From Planctomycetota bacterium (lineage in GTDB: Bacteria; Planctomycetota; Planctomycetia; Planctomycetales; Planctomycetaceae): DNA of 12,498 bases. Below, in pieces: positions 1-6,476 of this stretch; the first letter of the stretch is position 1; every line of letters starts with the position of its first letter. Location: contig JAJRTM010000391.1 of assembly GCA_024278285.1 (NCBI GenBank), positions 1 to 12,498 of the forward strand, in the 5' to 3' direction. Under the pieces are notes generated by a model, which saw nothing but the letters and a program-made list of their open reading frames with translations, made no database searches and was not told the DNA's origin. The position numbers were made by a program, and so were the translations under genes.

Positions 1-51
1 ATGACTGTTCATTCATAATATGCGAATGCCTGTTGACAGAAAAAAAGGAGC

Positions 52-69
52 ACAGACATTCCTGTCTGT
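52..69. repeat. Short palindrome (REP-like hairpin)
   Basis: ACAGACA (52-58) and TGTCTGT (63-69) are perfect inverted 7-mers around a TTCC loop. The hairpin lies in the 242-bp leader before the first gene, just after an A-rich tract. No T-run follows that would make it a clear terminator on either strand. It could be a REP-like intergenic element or the end of a transcript from outside the window. Confidence 0.5.
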
Positions 70-192
70 CTTACACAAGTATAATAAAGCGTCGATTGTT
101 GAATACTTGGAAGCTTCTGTCAATTGAACGCCTCTTCGAAAAAATGAAGTAGCAAAGAGCAAAGCCAGCAAACGAGTTGCCCCAACTTAATT

Positions 193-226
193 CCTAACGC
201 CTATTACCTACTACCTAACGCCTATT
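193..226. repeat. Tandem 13-bp repeat CCTAACGCCTATT
   Basis: CCTAACGCCTATT occurs at 193-205 and again, identically, at 214-226, with ACCTACTA between, so the period is 21 bp. The second copy ends 16 bp before the start codon of the gene at 243. The reverse complement of the same motif is found at 4495-4507, so it belongs to a repeat shared by at least two intergenic sites of this window. The rest of 1-242 shows no coding signal. Confidence 0.7.
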
Positions 227-242
227 CCACAGGACAAAACAG

Positions 243-692
243 ATGCAAATATGGGTTGATGCGGATGCCTGCCCGGGCGAAATTAAGGAACTACTTTTTC
301 GTACAGCCAGGCGAACCAAGACGAAAGTAATACTGGTTGCGAACCAGCCGATGCGCATTCCCGGCAACGAATATGTTGAGCGTTTACTTGTTCCCGCGGG
401 AGCAGATGTGGCTGATCATAAAATTGTCGAACTGCTCGAACCGGGCGATCTTGTCATCACGGCTGATATTCCGCTAGCCGCCAACGTGGTCGCCAAGGGA
501 GGGGAAGGGCTTAATCCGAGAGGCGAACTTTACACAGCAGCCAACATCGGCGAACGGCTCGCGATGCGAAACCTGCTGGATGAACTACGCGGCGGCGGCG
601 AAATCACAGGCGGCCCCGCCAACTTCAGCGATAAAGACCGGCAAACATTCGCCAACCAACTCGACCGCTGGCTGACCGCAGCAAAGAAGTGA
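243..692 (+). CDS. yaiI: YaiI/YqxD family protein (UPF0178, DUF188)
   Basis: This 149-residue protein is full length for the UPF0178 family (about 150 residues), a small cytosolic family with a PIN-like nuclease fold and no well-established reaction. Family landmarks are all present: WVDADACP at 4-11 with acidic residues D6 and D8, TADIPLA at 73-79, NPRGELY at 91-97, and a C-terminal block at 123-141 containing GGP, FSDKDR and FANQLD. The ATG at 243 is supported by AGGA at 231-234, 8 nt upstream. The gene stands alone on the plus strand and converges on the ABC operon, with only 39 bp between the two stop codons. No clear terminator hairpin is visible in that gap. The family assignment is firm; any nuclease role is inference from the fold. 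Confidence 0.93.
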   Translation: MQIWVDADACPGEIKELLFRTARRTKTKVILVANQPMRIPGNEYVERLLVPAGADVADHKIVELLEPGDLVITADIPLAANVVAKGGEGLNPRGELYTAANIGERLAMRNLLDELRGGGEITGGPANFSDKDRQTFANQLDRWLTAAKK

Positions 693-731
693 ATCAACGC
701 AGTTCTTCCCGGCACATTTTCTTTCTTTCGG

Positions 732-2075
732 TTATAGCTCAATAAATCCATCGGTATCACCTTGGCGATACTTTGCAGGTCGAGTCAATCTGCATGGGGC
801 AGTCAATTGCCATTCGACCCGTTTAGGACCAATCAACATCACTGCCAAAAACATCAGCGTTATAATAAACGGTCCTGTAAACAAAGATGAGAATCCAATG
901 TAAAATGAAGCAGGAATGAGTATCGCCGGAATCAGTAAAATAGAAATGGGCGAGACAAACACTTTGTCGTATTCGGGGATAATCCAACGGAAAGTTCGTA
1001 ATCTTCCCCAAAGGTTGATCGGTGGGTTGTATCCGTTGCAGTAATAACTCAGCCTTAAAATAAACAGAAAGAAACTGGGAAGGCCCAAAACCATCAGCAC
1101 TGGCAGGGCTTCCTGGCTTACTATCGATTGCCCAGGGGAAAAATATTCTCGCTGAACGATTTCAAGCACGGTTGGAACACGTTGTGTTAAATACAACATC
1201 GAACTGGTACTGTCCGAACTGAGTAGTTCAACCCAATAGTCGCCTTCAATTTCAGCCCCTTGGAACATGATTAATGCGGCAGCGAAAACAGACCAGCCGA
1301 CCAACAGGCTGACTAACATTCCATGAATTCGCGGAATCGAAGTAATTTCTTCTTTCATGAAAAAAAAGGTCGGTTTTCGAGAAGTCAGAAAATCGAAAGG
1401 CCAGCCAGTCAGTCGTTTTATGGAATCCTGCCCGAACATTTTGAGGCGATAATTAAACGACTCGCTGCCTGATATTGTTTCCTCCAAAATCTTTCGATGC
1501 AGCTTCTCTAAAGATTCATTTATTCCCTGCGAAGCGATCACAGACAGAAGAATCAGTAATGGAATTGATACTGTCGGCTGCGACCAGAATAAAAAAGCGG
1601 TGCTACAGCCAAACGCGATCACATAAAGATGCTTCCAAAGATGACTAAGCTGAAAGAGAACCATTGAAGCAAGCAGGTAGCCCATCGTCATCGTAAAAAA
1701 AGGGGCTAATGGGTGGGAAAATGGAGCAGGCCAGATCGTGACCGAGAGAATGAGCAAGACAATAACGTCTTGCCAGGCGAAATGAACCGGACCGAGCGGT
1801 AACGGTTTTTGAGGTGTCCAAGCAGTCTGTTTCAAATAATCTAAATATTCTGGCTGGCAAATGGGGTGAAAGCGGTAACCTCGAAAGACGCCGTAGGAGA
1901 ACGCCGCTGCCATTACGAGTGCATCACGGAACGGGAATAATAATTGATAAGCATTCGATTGAAAGGGAGAAGCAGAATATATCATCCAACTGGCACCCAT
2001 AACCAATAGATAAGTGAAAAGGGGCCCGGCGACCCAAATGCCCGGTGGCAAGACGACGCGCATCCAGTTTTTCAT
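732..2075 (-). CDS. Polytopic membrane protein, presumed ABC transporter partner
   Basis: The protein has 447 residues and about nine or ten hydrophobic segments. The clearest lie near residues 10-32, 50-63, 103-118, 125-143, 150-165, 169-182, 252-271, 324-345 and 376-415. A hydrophilic stretch at about 183-250 is probably cytosolic. The start codon overlaps the stop of the ATPase gene (ATGA at 2075-2072), which implies translational coupling and one shared complex. I do not recognise a standard ABC-2 permease domain. A well-ordered segment at about 86-104 (TPQKPLPLGPVHFAWQD) may be a family signature. It is probably the membrane subunit of an exporter with the upstream ATPase, but the substrate cannot be inferred. 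The family is not one I can name. Confidence 0.8.
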   Translation of the reverse strand: MKNWMRVVLPPGIWVAGPLFTYLLVMGASWMIYSASPFQSNAYQLLFPFRDALVMAAAFSYGVFRGYRFHPICQPEYLDYLKQTAWTPQKPLPLGPVHFAWQDVIVLLILSVTIWPAPFSHPLAPFFTMTMGYLLASMVLFQLSHLWKHLYVIAFGCSTAFLFWSQPTVSIPLLILLSVIASQGINESLEKLHRKILEETISGSESFNYRLKMFGQDSIKRLTGWPFDFLTSRKPTFFFMKEEITSIPRIHGMLVSLLVGWSVFAAALIMFQGAEIEGDYWVELLSSDSTSSMLYLTQRVPTVLEIVQREYFSPGQSIVSQEALPVLMVLGLPSFFLFILRLSYYCNGYNPPINLWGRLRTFRWIIPEYDKVFVSPISILLIPAILIPASFYIGFSSLFTGPFIITLMFLAVMLIGPKRVEWQLTAPCRLTRPAKYRQGDTDGFIEL

Positions 2076-2848
2076 GATTCCACCTCGAAATATCTTTCCA
2101 GTTTATCGATAATTTCCGGATGCACGAGTTTTTGCAGCACTTCGCTGAGTGGACCTTCGCAACTCGCCTGTTCTCTTAATCCGGCTATATTATCGAACGC
2201 GGCGACTTCCCCTTCTTTCAGAATGATGATGCGATCAGCAACTTCTTCGACAAGTTCCGGCACCGGGGTGGTGACGACGACGGTTGCGTTTTTTTCTTCG
2301 ACCAGATGTCGAAGCACTTTTTTTAATGCGAGAATTCCAGCCGGGTCTAATCCGCCGGAGAACGCTTCATCGATTAACAACACCGGCGTTTCACACACTA
2401 AAGCTGCACACAAAGCCGCTTTATGTTTCTGCCCGTTCGAATAGCTGCTCAACGCATGATCCGCCACTTCGTTCAAATCGAACAGTTCGAGCAATCGCTG
2501 GGTCAGATCGAGAAGTTTTTCTTCATCAAGATCGTACAGCCGAGCGATGCTGTGAACGAATTCGCGTCCCGTTCGATTGGCGGGTAGCCAAGGGTGATCC
2601 GAAACGTAGATGACACGTTTACGGATTTCCAATTCTTCTTCGACCGTATTTCGACGACACAACCCATCGATAACAACAGTCCCTTTTTGCGGCGAAAGAA
2701 TTCCCGCAATCGCAGCGAGTAATGTCGTTTTTCCCATCCCATTCGGACCGAGAATTGCGACAAGTTCCCCGGAATTTATTTTCAGGTTGATATCACGCAG
2801 CACCGGCTTCACGCCATAATGCTGGGTCAGATTGTTGACTTCAATCAT
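2072..2848 (-). CDS. ABC transporter ATP-binding protein with non-canonical H-loop
   Basis: This is a 258-residue nucleotide-binding subunit. Walker A is GPNGMGKTT (34-42, K40). The signature loop is YSNGQ (136-140), Walker B is VLLIDE (156-161, with D160 and E161), and the D-loop is GGLDP (165-169). The switch (H-loop) position reads TTP: P195 stands ten residues before the D of ADRI, where ABC ATPases normally carry histidine. The Q-loop region (VSDHPWLP, 82-89) also lacks an obvious glutamine. The open frame extends to 2905, but the ATG at 2848 is preferred because AAAGG precedes it at normal distance and the fold begins at once (MIEVNNLTQHYG). The sequence most resembles the ABC-2/exporter type. 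It is translationally coupled to the membrane protein downstream. Confidence 0.92.
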   Translation of the reverse strand: MIEVNNLTQHYGVKPVLRDINLKINSGELVAILGPNGMGKTTLLAAIAGILSPQKGTVVIDGLCRRNTVEEELEIRKRVIYVSDHPWLPANRTGREFVHSIARLYDLDEEKLLDLTQRLLELFDLNEVADHALSSYSNGQKHKAALCAALVCETPVLLIDEAFSGGLDPAGILALKKVLRHLVEEKNATVVVTTPVPELVEEVADRIIILKEGEVAAFDNIAGLREQASCEGPLSEVLQKLVHPEIIDKLERYFEVES

Positions 2849-2942
2849 AGATTGGCCTTTTATGTACAAGAAGACTTCAGCCGGACAGGAGTAAGACCGT
2901 TTCATTCATAACGTAGAAGTTACGAGAACGGATGAAAAGAAT

Positions 2943-2957
2943 TTGGAAATTTTCCAA
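2943..2957. promoter_or_regulatory. 15-bp perfect palindrome, candidate operator
   Basis: TTGGAAA-T-TTTCCAA is a perfect odd palindrome in the 292-bp gap between the divergent ABC operon and the aminotransferase gene. It lies about 95 bp upstream of the ATPase start codon. Its length and symmetry fit a dimeric repressor or activator site. Function is inferred from position and symmetry only. Confidence 0.4.
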
Positions 2958-3019
2958 GAAAGCCAGTCAGTCACCCCCCTGGGTAACCTAATGTCACTCG
3001 AACTTCCCTTTAGCAAAAT

Positions 3020-3070
3020 ACTCTCATTTCATTGTCTTGAGAGTTTTCAGTAGGAAGTGGTTTGTATACT
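3020..3070 (+). promoter_or_regulatory. Dyad and possible promoter before the aminotransferase
   Basis: ACTCTCA (3020-3026) and TGAGAGT (3038-3044) form a perfect 7-bp dyad with an 11-nt spacer. About 20 bp further on is TATACT (3065-3070), a plausible -10 box, but no -35 hexamer sits at ideal spacing (TTGAGA at 3037-3042 is 22 bp away). A second, weaker ACTCT/AGAGT dyad follows at about 3068-3090. The layout suggests a regulated promoter for the gene starting at 3141. Evidence is weak. Confidence 0.25.
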
Positions 3071-3140
3071 CTCTTATCTCCTGAAAGAGTTCAAGTATCG
3101 AAGATGAATTCGGGTTACTTTAGTTGAGAAAGAATCATCA

Positions 3141-4493
3141 ATGAGTACCGCACAGAGTCCGGTAAATCCTCGGATCACTAAGTCGTGGGCGATGTACCAG
3201 CGCGCTTTGGAATTGATACCGGGTGGGACGCAATTGATTAGCCGCCGACCGACGCGGTTCGCCTTTGGGGCCTCACCAATCTTTGCTACTCACGGCAAGG
3301 GAGCCAGAATCTGGGATGTGGATGGAAATGAATACATCGACTGGGTTTCCGGCATCGGTGCGATTCTGCTGGGGTATGCCGATCCGGTTGTTGATGAAGC
3401 CGTCAAAGCACAAATCGATAAGGGAACCAATTTTTCGATCACGCATGAATTGGAACTTGAACTGGCTGAAGAATTGGTCGCGACAATTCCGTGTGCAGAA
3501 ATGGTTCGCTACACACGAAGTGGCGGCGAAGCATGTGCGGTTGCAGTTCGCATTGCTCGTGGAACCACCGGGCGAGATAAAATTCTATTCTGCGGATACC
3601 ACGGCTGGCACGATTGGTACATGGCCTCAAATCTTTCAGCAGAACCTGGATTGGACGAGCATCTGTTTTCGGGCATCGAACCGATTGGTGTGCCCCGTTC
3701 TCTGGAAGGAACTGCGATCCCTTTTCCTTATAACGACTTGAATGTTCTGGGCGAGTTGCTGGATAAGAATCGTGGTGAAGTCGCTGCGATTATTATGGAG
3801 CCATTCCGTTCGGAGTTGCCACCAACTGGTTATTTGGCAAGCGTACAAAAACTGGCTCGCGAGCATGATGTGATTCTTATTTTTGACGAAGTCACCACCG
3901 GATTTCGCCTGGCAACAGACGGCATTCAATCGGTCGTGGGCGTTGTGCCTGATATGTCGGTCTTCGCCAAATCGATTTCCAACGGCTACGCGATGGGAGT
4001 TGTTGCGGGCAAGCAAGAGGTAATGTCTCCCGCAGCCCAAATGTTTATTTCAAGTACCTACTGGGGCGAAACGATTGGCTTGACTGCTGCACTGACAACG
4101 CTGCGAGAAGTGAAAAGACGCAACGTCCCTGCAATTGTCCAGAACATTGGCGAACAACTGAAAACCGGATTAACTAAGATCGCAAACGAAGTCGGCTTAC
4201 CAGTGGTCTGCAAAGGAGTTTCGATTCATCCTTATCTTGAATTTCAGATTGATGACGCCGAGATAAAAACAAAATTGAACACGCTTTACATTCAGGAAAT
4301 GGCGAAGCGGGGTTGCCACGGTTATACTTCGTTTTATCTGAATGCCTCTCAAGGAGAATCTGAAATCAGCCAGACTCTGGAAGCGGCTCACGAAACATTT
4401 ACCATTCTGGCGCAAGGGTTGAATGAAAGCCGCATCGATGATTTACTGGAATGCGTTCCCAAGCAAGAATTTTTCCAGCGATTGGTACATTGA
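3141..4493 (+). CDS. Class III aminotransferase, glutamate-1-semialdehyde aminomutase-like
   Basis: This is a 450-residue PLP enzyme of fold type I, class III. Visible landmarks are IPGGTQLISRRP (26-37), the phosphate-binding SGGEA (127-131), YHGWHDW (153-159), FDEVTTGFR (248-256) whose D249 would bind the PLP pyridine nitrogen, and AKSISNGY (276-283) with K277 as the expected Schiff-base lysine. It resembles the GSA-aminomutase-like group that also acts on other substrates, including amino or polysaccharide precursors, so I do not call it hemL: SGGEA replaces the SGTEA usual in HemL, and no other tetrapyrrole gene is nearby. The cytosolic enzyme is probably active, since all key residues are present. 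The start at 3141 has only a weak GAGAAAG ribosome-binding sequence. It is a single gene, divergent from the ABC operon. Confidence 0.88.
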   Translation: MSTAQSPVNPRITKSWAMYQRALELIPGGTQLISRRPTRFAFGASPIFATHGKGARIWDVDGNEYIDWVSGIGAILLGYADPVVDEAVKAQIDKGTNFSITHELELELAEELVATIPCAEMVRYTRSGGEACAVAVRIARGTTGRDKILFCGYHGWHDWYMASNLSAEPGLDEHLFSGIEPIGVPRSLEGTAIPFPYNDLNVLGELLDKNRGEVAAIIMEPFRSELPPTGYLASVQKLAREHDVILIFDEVTTGFRLATDGIQSVVGVVPDMSVFAKSISNGYAMGVVAGKQEVMSPAAQMFISSTYWGETIGLTAALTTLREVKRRNVPAIVQNIGEQLKTGLTKIANEVGLPVVCKGVSIHPYLEFQIDDAEIKTKLNTLYIQEMAKRGCHGYTSFYLNASQGESEISQTLEAAHETFTILAQGLNESRIDDLLECVPKQEFFQRLVH

Positions 4494-4494
4494 G

Positions 4495-4524
4495 GATAGG
4501 CGTTAGGGATTAGGCGTTGGGCGT
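4495..4524. repeat. Inverted copy of the TAGGCGTTAGG repeat
   Basis: GATAGGCGTTAGG (4495-4507) matches the reverse complement of the 193-205 repeat at 12 of 13 bases. It is followed by the degenerate units TTAGGCGTT and GGGCGTT. The copy begins two bases after the aminotransferase stop codon. It is part of the 213-bp spacer that also holds the palindromes at 4532-4582. Confidence 0.65.
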
Positions 4525-4531
4525 TATGAAG

Positions 4532-4582
4532 CGGGTAGCTCAGTCAATCCGTTCAGGATTGCCTGAGTGCCTAAGGCACCCG
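4532..4582. repeat. Compound palindromic element (REP-like)
   Basis: CTCAGTCAATCC (4539-4550) pairs with GGATTGCCTGAG (4556-4567) with one mismatch around a GTTCA loop. GTGCC (4567-4571) pairs with GGCAC (4575-4579) around TAA. CGGGT (4532-4536) can pair with ACCCG (4578-4582), partly sharing bases with the second hairpin, so the whole can fold as a branched structure. It sits between two plus-strand genes. Candidate roles are a REP-type repeat or a processing/termination structure for the aminotransferase transcript. The remaining spacer (4583-4706) shows no gene. Confidence 0.55.
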
Positions 4583-4706
4583 AAGCATTGAATGAAAGGG
4601 TTGAGAATCAAAAAAGCGTTGCCTGATAATAAATTTCTCGGGTTGCTCCACCAAACCAACGAAATTCTGACTACACCCAACATCATAAATAAATTAGGTT
4701 CTCCTG

Positions 4707-5807
4707 ATGATCCAAGCAGCAAATAATGAGAAGAAACGCAAATCCAAATGGTTTTGGCTTTGTGTCTTTAGCTTCCTCACGTTAATTCTTCTCATTGGAC
4801 CTTGTGCGATATCAATCGGGCAACGCAAGCGAGGAATCGATAGGATAAAAGCTTTAGGAGGTGAATTTGAACCAGGCCCAGGTGGAGGCTCTGTAAAAAT
4901 AACTTTGAAATATCCACATAAAAACGATGAGATTCTGACTCATCTAAAAAAAGTTGGTATGGATTGGCTCACTCTTACTGGCCCAGGAGTTACTGATGCC
5001 ACACTGATACACTTGAAAGATCTTTCATCTCTAAATGGTCTCGATCTCAGTAACACAAAAATAACAGATGCGGGGTTAATTCATTTAAGTAGCCTTACTC
5101 ATCTCTTTAGCCTCTCTCTTGATAAGACTCAGATAACAGATGCAGGGCTGGTTCATTTGAAGAAACTCACATTATTAAGAGGCCTTACTCTTTCAAATAC
5201 AAAAGTAAGCGGCGAAGGATTGGTTCATTTAAGAGAACTCGAGTATTTTTCTTCTCTAGGTATGTCCGGCACAGAAATCAATGATGTTGGGTTGAAATAT
5301 TTGAAAGAAATTAAGGAACTCAGAAGTCTCAGTCTTTCCAATACTCAAATCAGTGATGCAGGAATGATTCACATAAAAGAGCTTACGAATCTGGATTCTC
5401 TTTATATTTCCAACACCAAAATAGGTGATATCGGAATGATGCAATTGGGAAGTATTGCAACTTTAGCTACTCTCGACCTCTCCCACACGCAAGTAGGAGA
5501 TGCCGGATTGATTCACTTAAAAGGACATCCCAATTTGTATTTTCTTGATATTTCCAATACAGAAGTGACAGAGATCGGTTTGAGTCATTTGAATGAATGC
5601 GAATGGCTGCGATGTCTTGCGATTTCTAACTCTCAACTAAGCGAAGCCGTGTTAAGTCAATTGAAAGAAAGTCCAAATCTTCTCTATCTCATTATTCATG
5701 GCACCAATGTTACTGAGGGAAGGCTTTATGATTTAGAAATGGCTTTGCCAAATCTAGAAATTGAACATATCTCAAAGTCCATCTTTAGAAAATTATCCGA
5801 TAATTGA
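4707..5807 (+). CDS. Leucine-rich-repeat membrane-anchored protein
   Basis: This 366-residue protein has a basic N-terminus, one hydrophobic segment at about 15-38 (anchor or uncleaved signal), a Gly/Pro-rich linker (51-62), then LRRs to near the C-terminus. The repeat is exactly 24 residues: the [TSGN]-[DE]-like dipeptides fall at 96, 120, 144, 168, 192, 216, 240, 264, 288, 312 and 336, with consensus xTDAGLxHLxxLxxLxxLxLSNTxI. That gives eleven units, degenerating after about 300. It resembles the cysteine-free, ribonuclease-inhibitor-like LRR proteins common in planctomycetes. The LRR part is expected outside the cytosol as a binding surface, with no catalytic domain visible. The gene is visibly more AT-rich than its neighbours and is flanked by a REP-like element and a terminator, so an accessory gene or transfer is possible. 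The partner is unknown. Confidence 0.85.
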   Translation: MIQAANNEKKRKSKWFWLCVFSFLTLILLIGPCAISIGQRKRGIDRIKALGGEFEPGPGGGSVKITLKYPHKNDEILTHLKKVGMDWLTLTGPGVTDATLIHLKDLSSLNGLDLSNTKITDAGLIHLSSLTHLFSLSLDKTQITDAGLVHLKKLTLLRGLTLSNTKVSGEGLVHLRELEYFSSLGMSGTEINDVGLKYLKEIKELRSLSLSNTQISDAGMIHIKELTNLDSLYISNTKIGDIGMMQLGSIATLATLDLSHTQVGDAGLIHLKGHPNLYFLDISNTEVTEIGLSHLNECEWLRCLAISNSQLSEAVLSQLKESPNLLYLIIHGTNVTEGRLYDLEMALPNLEIEHISKSIFRKLSDN

Positions 5808-5816
5808 AGTTTTCCG

Positions 5817-5849
5817 AAGACAGGTAGAGTCTGCTGTCTTTATCTTTTT
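5817..5849. terminator. Intrinsic terminator after the LRR gene
   Basis: AAGACAG (5817-5823) and CTGTCTT (5834-5840) form a 7-bp stem with a 10-nt loop, followed on the plus strand by TATCTTTTT. It begins 10 bp after the LRR stop codon. It touches the stop of the opposing thioredoxin-fold gene (5840-5842), so it may serve as a shared barrier between the convergent transcripts. Confidence 0.65.
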
Positions 5850-6454
5850 CGAGAACGTTTGAAACGGATCAGGCAGCCGATTGGTGGGGTTTCCTGGATG
5901 CCGACTTCTTTTCCTTCGAGAGATACCCGGACCGCTTGTTCGACATACTTTTTCTTTACTTGACTTGCTTTTGTATTGTCATCGAAAGCGCCCATGTAAA
6001 CGATTCGATTATCGGCATCGAGAACATAAAATTCCGGCGTGCGCAGCGCACCGTATTGTCGCGCAAGTTGTTGTGATTGATCGAACAGATACGCAAAACG
6101 GAACTTTTTTTCTTTGGCACGCTGTTTCATTTTCTCCAGCGAATCATTTGGGGTGCGGTTGCTGTTGATGGCGATGAGGGCAACTTTCCCCTCTTTGCAA
6201 TATTGGTTGTAGAAATCGTTCAGCCGGTCTTCGTAATCAACAGCGTACGGGCAACTGTTGCAAGTGAAAACAATCAGTTTCACTTTTGCTTTTTGATAAT
6301 CAGCCAGCGAATGTTTCTTGCCGTCAACGCCGGGTAAATCTTTGAAACCGGGGACTTGATCGCCGGGATTTTTTGTCGGGTTATATTTCCCAGCACGAAC
6401 TTCAATAGTTGTGGCGATCAGCAGTAATAACAGACTATAAACGAGTATTCGCAT
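5840..6454 (-). CDS. Secreted thioredoxin-fold (peroxiredoxin-like) protein
   Basis: This 204-residue protein has a signal peptide (hydrophobic 4-15, likely cleavage after VRA at about residue 21). The redoxin domain follows: PGVDGKKHSLADY (41-53), then the strand LIVFTCNSCPYA carrying a CxxC active site, C65-N-S-C68, and the cis-Pro motif RTPEFYVLD with P140. The C-terminal IGCLIRFK block is typical of the PRX_like1 type of AhpC/TSA-like proteins. It should act outside the cytoplasm as a thiol oxidoreductase; direction and partner are unknown. The gene starts 22 bp after the NHL-repeat gene ends on the same strand, so the two are probably one operon. Possible interaction with, or folding of, the cysteine-containing NHL protein is inference. 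Confidence 0.87.
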   Translation of the reverse strand: MRILVYSLLLLLIATTIEVRAGKYNPTKNPGDQVPGFKDLPGVDGKKHSLADYQKAKVKLIVFTCNSCPYAVDYEDRLNDFYNQYCKEGKVALIAINSNRTPNDSLEKMKQRAKEKKFRFAYLFDQSQQLARQYGALRTPEFYVLDADNRIVYMGAFDDNTKASQVKKKYVEQAVRVSLEGKEVGIQETPPIGCLIRFKRSRKR

Positions 6455-6476
6455 TGTTCATCTTTCGCTGAATTGA

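Noticed and set aside
193..226. CRISPR array
   Set aside because: There are only two 13-bp repeats with an 8-bp spacer and no cas genes.
1..242. Coding sequence in the left leader
   Set aside because: The ATG at position 1 meets a stop after five codons, and no frame on either strand shows a gene.
2849..2905. 19-residue N-terminal extension of the ABC ATPase
   Set aside because: The internal ATG at 2848 has a good ribosome-binding site and begins exactly where the ATPase fold starts.
3141..4493. Naming the aminotransferase hemL
   Set aside because: The family includes many enzymes other than glutamate-1-semialdehyde aminomutase; the SGGEA variant and the absence of haem genes nearby make the specific name unsafe.
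4531..4610. tRNA-like start GCGGGTAGCTCAGTC
   Set aside because: There is no anticodon stem, T-arm (GGTTCRANYCC) or matching acceptor strand within 70-90 bp. The bases are better explained by two hairpins.
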